Positions 29,157-39,172 of a stretch of DNA of 64,000 nucleotides are shown one piece after another (positions within the stretch are counted from its first letter, which is position 1; every line of letters starts with the position of its first letter). Under the pieces are notes generated by a model. The model was not told the DNA's origin. It saw only the letters and a list, made by a program, of their open reading frames with translations, and did no database searches. The translations under genes were made by a program, and so were the position numbers. The stretch comes from Linderina pennispora (lineage: Eukaryota > Kickxellomycota > Kickxellomycetes > Kickxellales > Kickxellaceae), in contig NW_024468257.1 in the NCBI RefSeq assembly GCF_002104995.1, forward strand, positions 844,849-908,848, written 5' to 3'.

Positions 29157-29229
29157 GATCCCATTGTATAGTGGTTATTACGTTGCCTTTACACGGCAAA
29201 GGTCACGAGTTCGATCCTCGTTGGGGTCA
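29157..29229 (+). tRNA. tRNA-Val (anticodon UAC)
   Basis: A full 73-nt cloverleaf can be drawn. The acceptor stem GATCCCA pairs with TGGGGTC with one T-G wobble and discriminator A. The D arm has TAGTGGTTA. The anticodon stem TTGCC/GGCAA encloses loop TTTACAC, giving anticodon UAC. The T arm is ACGAG-TTCGATC-CTCGT. There is no intron. The D loop and the T arm supply the internal A and B boxes for Pol III. The overall sequence resembles fungal tRNA-Val(UAC). Confidence 0.95.
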
Positions 29230-29230
29230 C

Positions 29231-29235
29231 TTTTT
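29231..29235 (+). terminator. Pol III terminator (T5)
   Basis: A run of five T residues begins two bases after the tRNA 3' end, the standard RNA polymerase III termination signal. Confidence 0.8.
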
Positions 29236-29744
29236 GCAGCACGCAGTTTTTTGGTGGAGTTTTTTATGTCTCAGTTAGGCATAAAATAGGCTTGGATATT
29301 TTGGATGCCGGGAGGGTGATGTCGGCCTTCACAGACATCTTGCATACTTGTATTTGTGTCTTTCTGGTGTTTTCTGCTAGTTTGTTTAGAACTATTGTAA
29401 TACGGGCACCCTAGCCAGCATGCGCTTATTTTGCGGTATCCAGTAGCATCAGGAACAGACAGATAGGGTTATAGTTTTGCATATCACGCCAGGATATGTG
29501 CCATAGCGGAGGTGTTGGGGGACTGTTTAGCGGGCCTTTACCCCTGAAGGGCGTAAATGGAGGAGTGCAGTTCCTGAACAGCACAATCCAGCGATTGGTG
29601 CTGGACAAACAGCGCAGGGGAGAGGCCGATTATTTGGGTTGCAACAAGGGTGAAAATCCCTCCACGCAAAAACGGTCAAACTCGCCCATTCTTGCCTTTA
29701 TTGCTCATTTTTCCTCTTTTTTTTTTTTTTTTTGTAATTCACCC
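29236..29744. other. Intergenic region between tRNA-Val and the UBTD-like gene
   Basis: About 500 bp with a T tract of 17 (29717-29733) just before the UBTD-like start. No gene or RNA structure was recognised. Confidence 0.5.
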
Positions 29745-30428
29745 ATGGGAAGTTGTCTTTCAAGCACACCAGCGCCCGCCAGCCAGACCCAGCCGCGGGG
29801 CAGACGGCGACATACGGTGGATTTTGGACGCAGTCCGTGGACATCAGAGACGGCGATGACTGAAAGCGAGTTGCAGCAGCAGCGCGAGGCCTTCTGGGAC
29901 ACGGCACCGGCGTATGAGGGCCGGAGGGAGGTGTGGCAGGCGCTGCAGTTGGCGTGCGAAACCGAGGACGCAGAGATGGCAGCGGTGGTTCTGGAGAGCG
30001 CCGGGGTGACGGTGCCCACGGGCCGCGTGCTCGATGGCGTCTACGATGAGCTGGGCGCGCGCTATGTGGTGCCGCGGTACTGTCTGAGTCGCCCGCAGAA
30101 TATAGTCAGCGCGGACAGCACCGGTGCTGGGGTGTGCATGGCAAAGGAGTCGGATTTGGTGTCAGTGTCGTCAGCGGGCGAGGCGAGTCTGGTGGCACAT
30201 GTGACCGAAGTCACCGTCCGCCTGGCCATAGGCAGGGACGTGGTGGTCAAGCTGGCGCAGGACACGACGCTGGCGGCAGTCGAGCGGGTGCTGAAGGAGG
30301 AGCATCACGTGCCCACCCACACCCGCGTGCGCTTCTTCTACCTGGGCCGCGTGCTGGATCCAGCAAGCGTGCCACTGCGCGACCTCAAGCTGGGATCATC
30401 TGGCGTCATCCAAGCCATGTATTCGTAA
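29745..30428 (+). CDS. UBTD1/2-like ubiquitin-domain protein, N-myristoylation candidate
   Basis: The 227-residue protein starts MGSCLSST, with Gly2 and a nearby Cys fitting N-myristoylation plus palmitoylation. The UBTD N-terminal domain follows: LQQQREAFWDTAPAYEGRREVWQALQLACE (about 42-75), VVLESAGVTVPTG and VYDELGARYVVPRYCLSRPQN. The C-terminal 75 residues are a ubiquitin-like fold (VTVRLAIGRDVVVKL through DLKLGSSGVIQAMYS) with no terminal di-glycine, so it is not a conjugated modifier. In animals UBTD proteins bind E2 enzymes and E3 partners at membranes; a similar adaptor role here is inference. It is convergent with RNase H1 (61 bp between stops). Confidence 0.88.
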   Translation: MGSCLSSTPAPASQTQPRGRRRHTVDFGRSPWTSETAMTESELQQQREAFWDTAPAYEGRREVWQALQLACETEDAEMAAVVLESAGVTVPTGRVLDGVYDELGARYVVPRYCLSRPQNIVSADSTGAGVCMAKESDLVSVSSAGEASLVAHVTEVTVRLAIGRDVVVKLAQDTTLAAVERVLKEEHHVPTHTRVRFFYLGRVLDPASVPLRDLKLGSSGVIQAMYS

Positions 30429-30489
30429 TCCCACCCGCTCATCTCCCAGTGCAATGCTATACTTTTTTAAAACATGCAATATACTAATT

Positions 30490-30999
30490 CTAGTGCTTTC
30501 TTGCACCCTCGGTGGCCAGACGGTCGGCGGCGTCGTTCCCGGGGTTGCCCGAGTGGCCACGCACATGGTTGAACTCCACCGTGCCCTGGCGGTTACGCGA
30601 CAAGTCCAGAATGTCCTGGATCAGATCCTGGTTCTGCACCGGCTCTCCTTTGCTCGTCTTCCACCCGTTTCTCTCCCAGTTGCGCGACCAGTTCGTCACC
30701 GATTCAATGCCGTACTTGGAGTCCGTGTGGATCACTACGTCGCCTTGCGTTTGCTCCAGTGCCGTGCGGATCGCCGTCAGCTCCGCCCGCTGGTTCGTCT
30801 GCCGGGGGCCCGGCAGCGGCGCTGAGACGTTGCGCGAATCGCCTTCGCCGTAGTACACGCCGTAGCCGGCCCGCGCCCCGTCCCTGCCGTTGCCCGAGCT
30901 GGCGCCGTCTGTGTACACGTTGGTCTTGCCGTAGTACCTGTTGTTGTAGCCTGTCATGGTGGTGAAGCGAAGTCGTGATCGAGCGAAAAGTGCTGACAT
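30490..30999 (-). CDS. Ribonuclease H1
   Basis: RNase H1 cleaves RNA in RNA-DNA hybrids. The 169-residue form shown starts MSALFARSRLRFTTM, a basic mitochondrial-type N-terminus; a second in-frame Met at 30957 (MTGYNNRYYG) would give a form without it. The catalytic residues are present: Asp31 (YTDGASSGNG), Glu73 (NQRAELTAI), Asp93 (IHTDSKYGI), His149 (VRGHSGNPGN) and Asp156 (NDAADRLA). No N-terminal hybrid-binding domain is present, so the protein is essentially the catalytic domain. A further upstream Met (31095) is possible but adds unrelated sequence. It lies 222 bp downstream of the DUF924 gene on the same strand. Confidence 0.93.
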   Translation of the reverse strand: MSALFARSRLRFTTMTGYNNRYYGKTNVYTDGASSGNGRDGARAGYGVYYGEGDSRNVSAPLPGPRQTNQRAELTAIRTALEQTQGDVVIHTDSKYGIESVTNWSRNWERNGWKTSKGEPVQNQDLIQDILDLSRNRQGTVEFNHVRGHSGNPGNDAADRLATEGARKH

Positions 31000-31221
31000 G
31001 AAAAGGATGTGGGAGAAGCTGGGGCTGGGGCTTTTATAGCATTGGCCAGCAGCGCGTTTGCCCATCCTGGTGGGACACCGCACGCAATGTGCCATCAGAG
31101 GTTAAGGGTGTCAGCAAGTTGGATAAATTCGGGTGGCTATATTCTGGCTCAGCTTCAAAGTTGCTCCATTGTATTCAAGCTACCAGAAAAGGAGAAAAGC
31201 AAAGGTGCCGAGAGGCTAATC

Positions 31222-31993
31222 TCAGAACGGAGCGTTCTCCAACCACTTGAGCTCCTCGGGTGTCGACTCGCGTCCCAGCGCCAGATTGCGGCTCGGGAAC
31301 CGGCCAAACTCACGAATAACGTCGCGGTGCATCTCGGCGAACTCGGCAAAGCCCTTGTTCTTGGCATCCTCATCGGGCGCCTGCAGCTGCTCGGCCAGCT
31401 CCGAGTACAGCTGGACGCTCAGGTCCTGGGCCTCGATATCCTCGGCGTGCATCAGCGGCATATACACGAACGAGCGCTTGACCAGCCGCAGCTGCTCGTG
31501 GAATTTGCGCCTGACCATGTACATGGCCAGCGAGCGCGCGATCGCGTCGCCCTCAAAGGCCTTTGCCTGCCCGCGGTACATGTTGCGGCCCATCTGGTCC
31601 AGCAGGATGATCAGCGACAGCGTGCCGTCGGCCGACTCCTTGGCCACGTCCACGTGCTCTTTCGTCGCAATGACGTTGGCGTGTGCTTGTGCGAAGTCGC
31701 TCTTGATCTCCTCGTCCACTTTAGCGTTCGGCTGGAACCACCACTTCTGGAAGCTGACCTGCCCCGCGTCATGCAGCTTATCAGACTCTAGCTGTAGGTA
31801 GTGTTTCAGTCCGGGTGTTTCCTTCTCTACACCAGCCTCTGCTTGGCTTTGTAAATTGCTTACCTCCAAACCAAAAGTTGTTAATTCGCTCAAACAGCTC
31901 CTGCGACTCGGCCTTTGCCGTGTACATCCGTCTCCCCAGTTGCCGCACAGCGCTGTGTGCTGCAGGCGTCTTCTGCAAAACTGCTCTAAACAT
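31222..31993 (-). CDS. DUF924 family protein, two exons, possible mitochondrial targeting
   Basis: Exon 1 (31993-31864) and exon 2 (31787-31222) are joined by a 76 nt intron (GTAAGC donor, CTAG acceptor) to give 231 residues. The splice connects INNFWFG to ESDKLHDAGQ. The N-terminus (MFRAVLQKTPAAHSAVRQLGRRMYT) is basic and lacks acidic residues, fitting a mitochondrial presequence. The body has the DUF924 blocks SLIILLDQMGRNMYRGQAKAFEGD, RSFVYMPLMHAEDIEAQD and VIREFGRFPSRNLALGRESTPEEL. The family has a TPR-like alpha fold and no settled biochemical activity. The gene is divergent from the ABC transporter gene. Confidence 0.88.
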
Positions 31994-32386
31994 TGTAAAC
32001 GTATTGCGATTTATGAAAAATACTGAAGCAAAAGCTGCAGGATAAAAAGGGTGGGGCTGCTTGGGTCATCACAGGGGGTTGGGCCGGTAATTTTTTCCTT
32101 GGCTGATGACGGCAAGAAATTGAGATCGCGGATTAGCCTCGGGTTCTATGGCTGGGGCTTCCCCTACCCTGCTTCAGAGATGGCTGCGTCCTTCATACAT
32201 TCAGACCCCTGGCAGCCCTCTAACTCTCTACCCGACAATGCAGAAAAGTCTGACTCGGGGCTTGTTCCTGAGGGTATTTCAGCAGGACAGGCTTAATACC
32301 TGCTTCATTCGACCATTTTTATTTCACTTTCGCTTTCACTTTCACTTTCACTTTCTTCTTTCGTCGTCAAACATCCTCAATTTTGC
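31994..32386. promoter_or_regulatory. Divergent promoter region with a CTTTCA repeat
   Basis: This 393 bp stretch serves the DUF924 gene and the ABC transporter gene. It contains a tract of CTTTCA-type hexamers at about 32326-32363, directly upstream of the ABC start. A small plus-strand open frame (32051-32296) shows no family resemblance. Confidence 0.5.
32326..32363 (+). repeat. Pyrimidine hexamer repeat (CTTTCA/CTTTCG)n
   Basis: About six imperfect CTTTCA units form a one-strand pyrimidine tract 25-60 bp before the ABC transporter start. It may be part of the core promoter or 5' UTR. Confidence 0.7.
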
Positions 32387-35300
32387 ATGACCACGCCTTG
32401 GCTACCTCGCACCATAGAGCTGGCTGTCTCTGCCATATCGCTGGCTAGCCTGACAGACATTGCATGCTGGATACCCGAAATATCCAGAAACTGGCGGCAA
32501 GTGATACCAGTTTCAGCATGCTTTCTGACAGAGCACAGTGTGCTTCCTGAATCGGCCGCCTTGGTGCTTCTTTCCTTAGCATCGCTTCGCTCTACTCCCA
32601 GCTCAGCCATTGCTCTGGCGCACCTATTGCAGGCTGTTCATCTGTATATTCTGGCGAGTCCAGTCACGTTTTCGCAGACAATACTCGTACTCTTTCATGT
32701 CGTCCTGGCACAAATGCTTGTAGCGCCAGGCCTGTGGGAGCAAATTGCTGCTGTGGATTGTATCCGGTTATTGTTTCATTCGCAGCGCCCGAATATGTCT
32801 TTGCGATGGAACCGGATCCAGGTTAGCCGTGAAAAAGGGTATGTACAAAACTCTTGCTGTTCTACCGCTTGTTGATATGCGTGTGCAGTTGGGTAGGCTG
32901 CATTTGTGAAAATAATATGAAATTGGATGTGGCTCTATGGAGTGTAGGTGGAATGCTGTTCGTGCTGCACTGGCTGCCGCCTGGCTGCCGCTTTTCATAC
33001 TATCCGCTATCGATGCATTGGCGCTGATTGGAAGCCACCACCGCCGCATGGTACTGGGCCAGGTACTGGGCAATGCCAATCCCCAGCTGGGCCAGGTAAC
33101 ATCGCTTTTGATACTTTCGCACACCTGTGTACTGCGCAGATTTGTCGCCTTGCAACTGCGAGGCATATACAGCTCACTTCAGACTGCTTTAAACGCTGCT
33201 GTGCCCAGCTATGAGAATCATGGCAATGAGAAGGTGCGCGAATGGATCTACATACACTCGGACCTGTTTATCGGCCGAGCCGCCTCGTTCGTTGCATGCA
33301 TCCCACGTTGTATTGCTGAAGTATACAATCTATATCTTGTTGCCTGCATCATCGGCTGGCACGTCGCCATTCCCGTCTCTGTGACTCTCGTGCACACCAT
33401 TGCCTGCAAGGCCATCGACTGGGCAGTAGGCCACTCTGACTATAGTCAGAACAAGAATAAGGCGGTATTGTCGCGAATGTCTTTCCTTCTAGACAACTTG
33501 ACGGAGCTGCGGCGGCATGGCTGGGGAAATACGATGGGCGATGCTGCTGAGCCAAGGCAGGCCCAGGCCAAAGGGCGCGTAATATTCAACATCCTATCAT
33601 ATGTTATCGGGTTTATTGGGAGCGCGGCAGCGCAAATTACCGCAGCCATGGCCATTATCTCGTGCTTCCAAATGCAAGCTGACATCACATATATTGACGT
33701 TATCATGCTCATGCCTGCCCTCGATTCCCTCTCCGACGCGCTGTCCTCTGCTGGTGCTGCACTGGATAATGCCACGCAGCTATATGCGCAGCTCATGCAA
33801 TACTGCAAGCTCTTTGGCAGCCAGACATCTGGAATTACGCGCATTTCGAAGCGGCCCGATGGAATGGCCGTGTATCTCTACAGGGCGTCGTTTGCGTGGA
33901 GTGCCGGCAAATCGCCTGTGCTGGAAGAGATTACATTGGAAATTCGCCATGGCAGTATGACAGCGGTTATTGGGCGAGTGGGGTCTGGGAAAAGCTCGCT
34001 GCTAGCAGCAATGTCTGGGTCTCTTTTACGCTGCAGTGGCGTGGCCGCAGTATCGGGTAATGCATTCCTGGTAGATAACGATCCGTGGATTCTGGAGGGT
34101 ACATTCCGTGATAATGTGGTGATGGATCAGGCATTCGACGACTCCAGGTACTGGCGGGTTATCGAGAGCTGCGCGCTCAGCAGTGTTGTTCGCAACTGGC
34201 CGAACGGCGATATGGAGATTGTCGATCAGTATATGCTGTCTACCAGCCAGCGTTCATTGCTGAGTCTAGCCAGAGCCATCTATGCTGGTGCCGATGTGCT
34301 CCTCATTGACGACATATTCTCATACATCGACCTGAGGACCCGCGACAAGCTGCTTGGCGGAGTGCTGTCGACTGATGGCAATAGGACCCTTGTCGTCGTT
34401 TCTAGGTCGAAGCCGATTGTTTCGTTGGCCAGCAGGGTCGTCCGTGTTGAGAACCAACGTGTGAGCGTAGCCAAGCAAACGCCAAAGCAGTGGAAAACTG
34501 ACTGTTTACTCATACCGGAGTACTTTGACGGCTCAATGTCGCCCAGCGCAGGAAGCACATTTTCTGACAGCACCGCATTGGATGCAACAGTTGCTGCTGG
34601 GGGAAGAAACAAATACCATTTGCCACAGCCATCCCTAGAATGGTGGCATCTGGCAAAATACAGTGCCCTGTGCGGATACTTGTGGATAGTGGTTACGCTG
34701 GCAGTGCAGGGCGTCGGACTATACACTGCGTTTTACGTCGACGGATACCGTAAAGAGCTGATTCTTGGCACGGGCTCGCACCAGGGCGTATCACGAGCGC
34801 TATATGACTACCTGGTATCTGATGTCATTGTCAGCATTATCCAGCAGCAGCTTGTGGCGTGCGAGTGCTGGATTCGGCGTGGACTGTGGTCTGAGCAAGC
34901 CAAAGAAGCCATTGCACACAAGCTTATGAATGCTGTGCGGTACTCTGAAACCCAGATCGACTCGGCATTCCGTGACTGCGCATGCACACTTTTGACAAAG
35001 GGCTGCTACGTTCTATCAACCGAGCTTCCAGAGCAACTCAGCCAGAGAGCTATGTTGATTCTCAGGTCAGCCTATATCGCGGCGCAGATCCTGTACGCAC
35101 TCCCAGTCCTTGGACTGTTTGGCGTTCCCTTCGTGATAAGCTATATCGGAATACAGCTATGGTGGAAGGCAGCTGTGGCTAAGAGAGGGTCAGCTAGCGA
35201 CCATGCCGGTGCAGCGGATGATCTAGAGGATCAGAATGAAACGCCTTCGCCGCTCTGCTCGGTTACTATGTCCAGTGTTGATGCACAGCGTGATTCTATT

Positions 35301-36245
35301 GTGGAGCAGGCGGAGAGCAAACGGGATGACTGCATTGCTTTTGTTGAAAGTGCAATCGGCGACATCTTCGCTACCATTGCCAATACCAGCTGGCTGCTGT
35401 GGCCATTCCTTTCTCAGCGGCTCACTGGCAGTGGACATTTCACACCAGCAGATGTGGATATCTCAATCCGACTCAGCGAGTTGATATCCCTGTTAGGCAC
35501 CGAGCGGAAGCCGCTGTGGCCGCTGCTGTCTGTGCTTCCAAAATATTTCGCCTTCACATCAAGAGCAGAGCCGCCCGTCGGTGCTAGCTCAGAAGAAATG
35601 CCTCTTGTGGCCGGTGGAAAGGTCGTGCTAGAGTGTCGGAATATCGGCTTGCAATTTTCAGGATGCTCCGAGCCGCTCTGCTCAAACATCTCCTTTACTC
35701 TCCGCACTGGCGAACAGCTTGCGGTCATCGGACACAATGGCCAGGGCAAGTCGATGCTGTTTCGGTCGCTATTTCGCCTGCAGTGCCCTGGCTCTGCATT
35801 GGGATCGGTGGCGATTAATGGTGTTGAAGTGTCTACTATTGCCGACTCGGAGATCGCTTGTCTGGCCGAATTTGTCACAGCAGATTCGGTCATATTTGAC
35901 GCGTCTTTGCGCAAGAACCTGGATCCACTGGGTAGCTTCACAGATGCCGAGCTGAGCTCTGCGATGCAGCGGGCACGGATTCCAGAAATCATGCCTCAGA
36001 TGACCCTGAATACGCAGGTTGCTCGCCCGAGCACCTGCCAGAAGCAGATAATCTCGCTCTGCCGGGCCGTGCTCTCCAAGCGGCCGATTGTTGTGTTCGA
36101 CCAGCTCACAGCCGGGATGGATGCACTGACGCAGAAGGCTGTGCACGCGGTGGTCGTTGGCGAGTTCGCAGACCGGGCAGTAATCAACATCACCAACCAG
36201 CCCAGCGAGGTTATGTCCAACAGCTATGTGGTAGCGGTCCATTAA
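32387..36245 (+). CDS. ABCC (MRP)-type full transporter with degenerate ATPase sites, two exons
   Basis: Exons 32387-32838 and 32948-36245 join across a 109 nt intron (GTATGT donor, GTAG acceptor) to give 1249 residues. Hydrophobic N-terminal spans resemble the ABCC TMD0, followed by two TMD-NBD halves. NBD1 has an intact Walker A (GRVGSGKSS, near 492), a weak signature (LSTSQRSLLSLARA) and Walker B VLLIDD, but the H-loop His is replaced (VVVSRSKP, near 633). NBD2 has Walker A GHNGQGKS (near 1080) and a weak signature (PSTCQKQIISLCRA). Its catalytic Glu is Gln (VVFDQLTAG, near 1200) and its H-loop is ITNQP. It may bind ATP but hydrolyse it poorly. Substrate unknown. No frameshift is seen, so the protein is probably expressed. 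Confidence 0.85.
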
Positions 36246-36697
36246 ATATCCTGACTCATAAGACCATTCCATCGGCTTCTGGTCCGATCGACATGTGTCA
36301 CCAACTGGCTCTCTCTTCCCCGATCCGGGAAGGGCAATGCTACCCGCGCTCACAAGCACGCTGTGGGCGCTTGCAAATCACATGGCTGGATGCCTCTCGT
36401 TGTCGGGCGCGAAAGGGGACCAGGGCGGGCAAAAAATGGCAAGCAAGTGCACTAGTGACGAAGCATTCTGATGACTCAATAGACTGGATCTCAAACACTG
36501 AGGCCGAAGATAAGCGCCCGGGGTGTAGAGAGGCCACGAAAAAACTATAAAGGACTGCACCAGGCCAGCGCATCGCAGATAATCTGTTCCAGACACACCC
36601 GTACTTTATTCCTTCATCCCTCCCAGTTTCTCTTGTTTCCTGCAACAAATTTTTCTCTCTCTACCAGGAAAGGTACCCACACAAGCAAATAGCAAAA
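36246..36697 (+). promoter_or_regulatory. Upstream region of 2-isopropylmalate synthase
   Basis: About 450 bp precede the gene. A TATAAAG element at 36545-36551 lies 150 bp before the ATG, and a pyrimidine-rich stretch (36601-36666) follows it. I saw no exact yeast Leu3 site (CCGG-N2-CCGG). Confidence 0.45.
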
Positions 36698-38470
36698 ATG
36701 GCCGGAAAGGACAAGCTCATTATCTTTGATACCACCCTGCGCGACGGCGAGCAGTCACCGGGCGTCACTCTCAACACGGAGGAGAAGATTGAAATCGCTC
36801 GGCAGTTCTCACGGCTCGGTGTCGATGTGCTGGAGGCCGGCTTCCCGGTTGCCTCTCCAGGAGATTTCAATGCCGTGCAGCGCATCGCACGCGAGGTCGG
36901 GCCCCTGATGGAGGGCCGCGAGGGCCCGGGCAAGGTCAACCAGCCCATGACCATCTGCGGTCTGGCCCGGTCGGTGCCCAAGGATATCCAAACTGCATAC
37001 GACGCGATCAAGGACGCGCCGCGTCACCGCATCCACCTGTTTCTAGCGACCTCTGATATCCACCTTGAGCACAAGCTCAAGATCTCGCGCGAACAGTGCA
37101 AAGCGCAGATTGCCGAGATGGTCGCGTTCGCCAAATCGCTGTGCGAGGATATCGAGTTTTCGCCCGAGGATGCCGGTCGCTCGGACCGCGATTTCCTCTG
37201 CGAGGCCTTGGCCGTTGCTATCAATGCTGGTGCCACCACCCTCAACATCCCCGATACTGTCGGGTACAACACGCCCAGCGAGTACGGCGCCCTGATCAAG
37301 TACTTGCGCGAGAACACAGATGGCGCTGAGAGGGCTATTTGGTCCACCCACTGCCACAACGATCTTGGACTGGCCACAGCCAACACCCTTGCCGGCATCT
37401 CCAACGGCGCCCGGCAGGTCGAGGTGACTATTAACGGCATCGGCGAGCGCGCTGGAAACACGGCACTGGAGGAGGTGGTAATGAATATCCACACGCATCC
37501 AGACACGTATCCGGTGTACCATACGGTCAACAACCGCCTGTTCTTCCCGACGTCGCGCATGGTGTCGGACCTCAGCGGGATGGCTGTTCAGGCCAACAAG
37601 GCCATTGTCGGCCGCAATGCCTTCCTGCACGAGAGCGGTATCCACCAGGATGGTGTTCTGAAGAACAAGACCACGTACGAGATCATCCGCCCTGAGGATG
37701 TTGGCGTCACCACCGGTAACCTTGCCCTGGGCAAGCACTCGGGCCGCCATGCTTTCAAGACTAAGCTCGAGGAGCTGGGCTACGGCGGCGCTGCCCTGTC
37801 AGATGCGCAGTTCCAGGCTGCCTTTACTGGCTTCAAGAAGCTGGCTGACCAGAAAAAGTCGGGTGTCACTGACGGCGATATGCACGCAATCGTTGCCGAG
37901 GTCCGTTCCGAGTCGCTGGCATCGGGCCGCCCGTCCGAGCCGCCCGCCCCCACTGAAACCTCGACTGAGCTGCCACCCGACGCCAATGAGGCCCATGAAA
38001 CCTCTAACCAGCGCTACACGCTGCGGGCAATGCAGGTGTTCACTGGCATTGGCATCGTGCCCACTGCCACCGTCACTCTCCACGATTCTGAGCGCAACGA
38101 GGACTTCACCGATGCATCGCTGGCCCAGAACGGTCCGATTGAAGCTGTGTTCTCGGCCATCCAGCGCATCACTGGCCTTGACATCGACCTGCTCAACTTC
38201 AACGTCTCGGCCACCAGTGAGGGCCAGGATACTCTGGGCAAGGTTGCTGTTCGAATTGCCAGTGCCAAGGCCCTTCGCGAGCAGAGCGAAGCCCCAGCCA
38301 AGGGCACCCTGACCTCGTATGGTTCGGTTCCCAAGTTCACTGGCCTTGCCACCAACGTGGACATTATCACCTCCTCGGCCAAGGCATACATCTCCGCTGT
38401 CAACCGCCTTGTCTCGCACAACGCCGAGGACACTCGTGCTAGCCACAAGGATCGTTCGGTCGAGATCTAA
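36698..38470 (+). CDS. 2-isopropylmalate synthase, bacterial/plant LeuA type
   Basis: The enzyme condenses acetyl-CoA with 2-oxoisovalerate, the committed step to leucine. The 590-residue frame is intact. The N-terminus goes directly into the catalytic barrel (KLIIFDTTLRDGEQSPGV, residues 7-23), so no mitochondrial presequence is evident. Other hallmarks: VLEAGFPVASPGDF, SPEDAGRSDRDFL, INAGATTLNIPDTVGY, the metal site STHCHNDLGLATAN near 218, NGIGERAGNTALEE and FLHESGIHQDG. The C-terminal third is the regulatory LeuA dimer domain with a polar linker near 410-440. The sequence fits the shorter LeuA type 1 found in bacteria and plants and not the type of yeast Leu4. Homocitrate synthase is excluded by the motif pattern and the regulatory domain. 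Confidence 0.92.
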   Translation: MAGKDKLIIFDTTLRDGEQSPGVTLNTEEKIEIARQFSRLGVDVLEAGFPVASPGDFNAVQRIAREVGPLMEGREGPGKVNQPMTICGLARSVPKDIQTAYDAIKDAPRHRIHLFLATSDIHLEHKLKISREQCKAQIAEMVAFAKSLCEDIEFSPEDAGRSDRDFLCEALAVAINAGATTLNIPDTVGYNTPSEYGALIKYLRENTDGAERAIWSTHCHNDLGLATANTLAGISNGARQVEVTINGIGERAGNTALEEVVMNIHTHPDTYPVYHTVNNRLFFPTSRMVSDLSGMAVQANKAIVGRNAFLHESGIHQDGVLKNKTTYEIIRPEDVGVTTGNLALGKHSGRHAFKTKLEELGYGGAALSDAQFQAAFTGFKKLADQKKSGVTDGDMHAIVAEVRSESLASGRPSEPPAPTETSTELPPDANEAHETSNQRYTLRAMQVFTGIGIVPTATVTLHDSERNEDFTDASLAQNGPIEAVFSAIQRITGLDIDLLNFNVSATSEGQDTLGKVAVRIASAKALREQSEAPAKGTLTSYGSVPKFTGLATNVDIITSSAKAYISAVNRLVSHNAEDTRASHKDRSVEI

Positions 38471-39172
38471 CAAGACAATAAATATAGCTCCACATTATGC
38501 GTTGGTTCGGATTCGCATGCTGCTTGCTGGCCAGGCAGACAACCTCAATGGTCTGTGGCAAGAACAGACCCAAAGCGCATGTGCGGGGTAGTCATTTACC
38601 GGGTTTGTGGACGTGCCGGTAGCCCCGGGTGATCGTAGAGGGGGTGCTTGTCTCTGTCAAGGGACGCTGATCTCCTCGTATATCTGGCCAATGCCTCGCC
38701 ATCTTAGGCAGCGCTGGTCATTGAAATAGGTATGTGGCAAGAGTAGTAAGGTACACTCTCCATTCACGAGTGCGCGCATATCTTGCATGCAGCATCGGCA
38801 CCTTTGCCTATCACGATCTTGCGTTTTCACAAGCGTCTGCATGTCCTGTCCATTGACCCGTTTTATTTTCTTGTGGGCTATGCTGGCCCATGTCCTGGTA
38901 GTGCTGAACGATGCCGTATGCATGGCGCAGGGTCACCGGACCTAGCAAACCCCGGTCAATCACATTCCTGCGCTGTCTTATGCAGTGGCATGTGGTGAAG
39001 AAAGCACCCGCCCTTTCCTTGCCAGAAGAGCAGATGGGCCAGCAAAAAGACCCCGCGTCATATATCACTCGTGAGTGAACATAAAGGCATCACGGACCAC
39101 ACCCTACAGCAGGAATGGGTGTCTCTTTAGGCCCCCACTAATCCTATTTGTATTAAATACTGGACCGCCTAC
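38471..39172. other. Intergenic region, 0.7 kb, no gene recognised
   Basis: The stretch lies between the IPMS gene and the 7TM gene, both on the plus strand. Small open frames on both strands show no resemblance to known families. No strong TATA element or RNA gene was seen. Confidence 0.5.

Noticed and set aside
28959..29168. Open frame beginning near RIIGGS, recalling the mature N-terminus of trypsins
   Set aside because: No His, Asp or Ser motif follows and there is no start codon in context; probably chance.
29156..29229. tRNA acceptor stem starting at 29156 (TGATCCC)
   Set aside because: That register leaves C as discriminator. Starting at 29157 gives seven pairs and discriminator A, with standard spacing to the D arm.
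36246..36697. Leu3-type operator upstream of 2-isopropylmalate synthase
   Set aside because: The nearest candidate, CCGATCCGGG near 36320, does not match CCGG-N2-CCGG.
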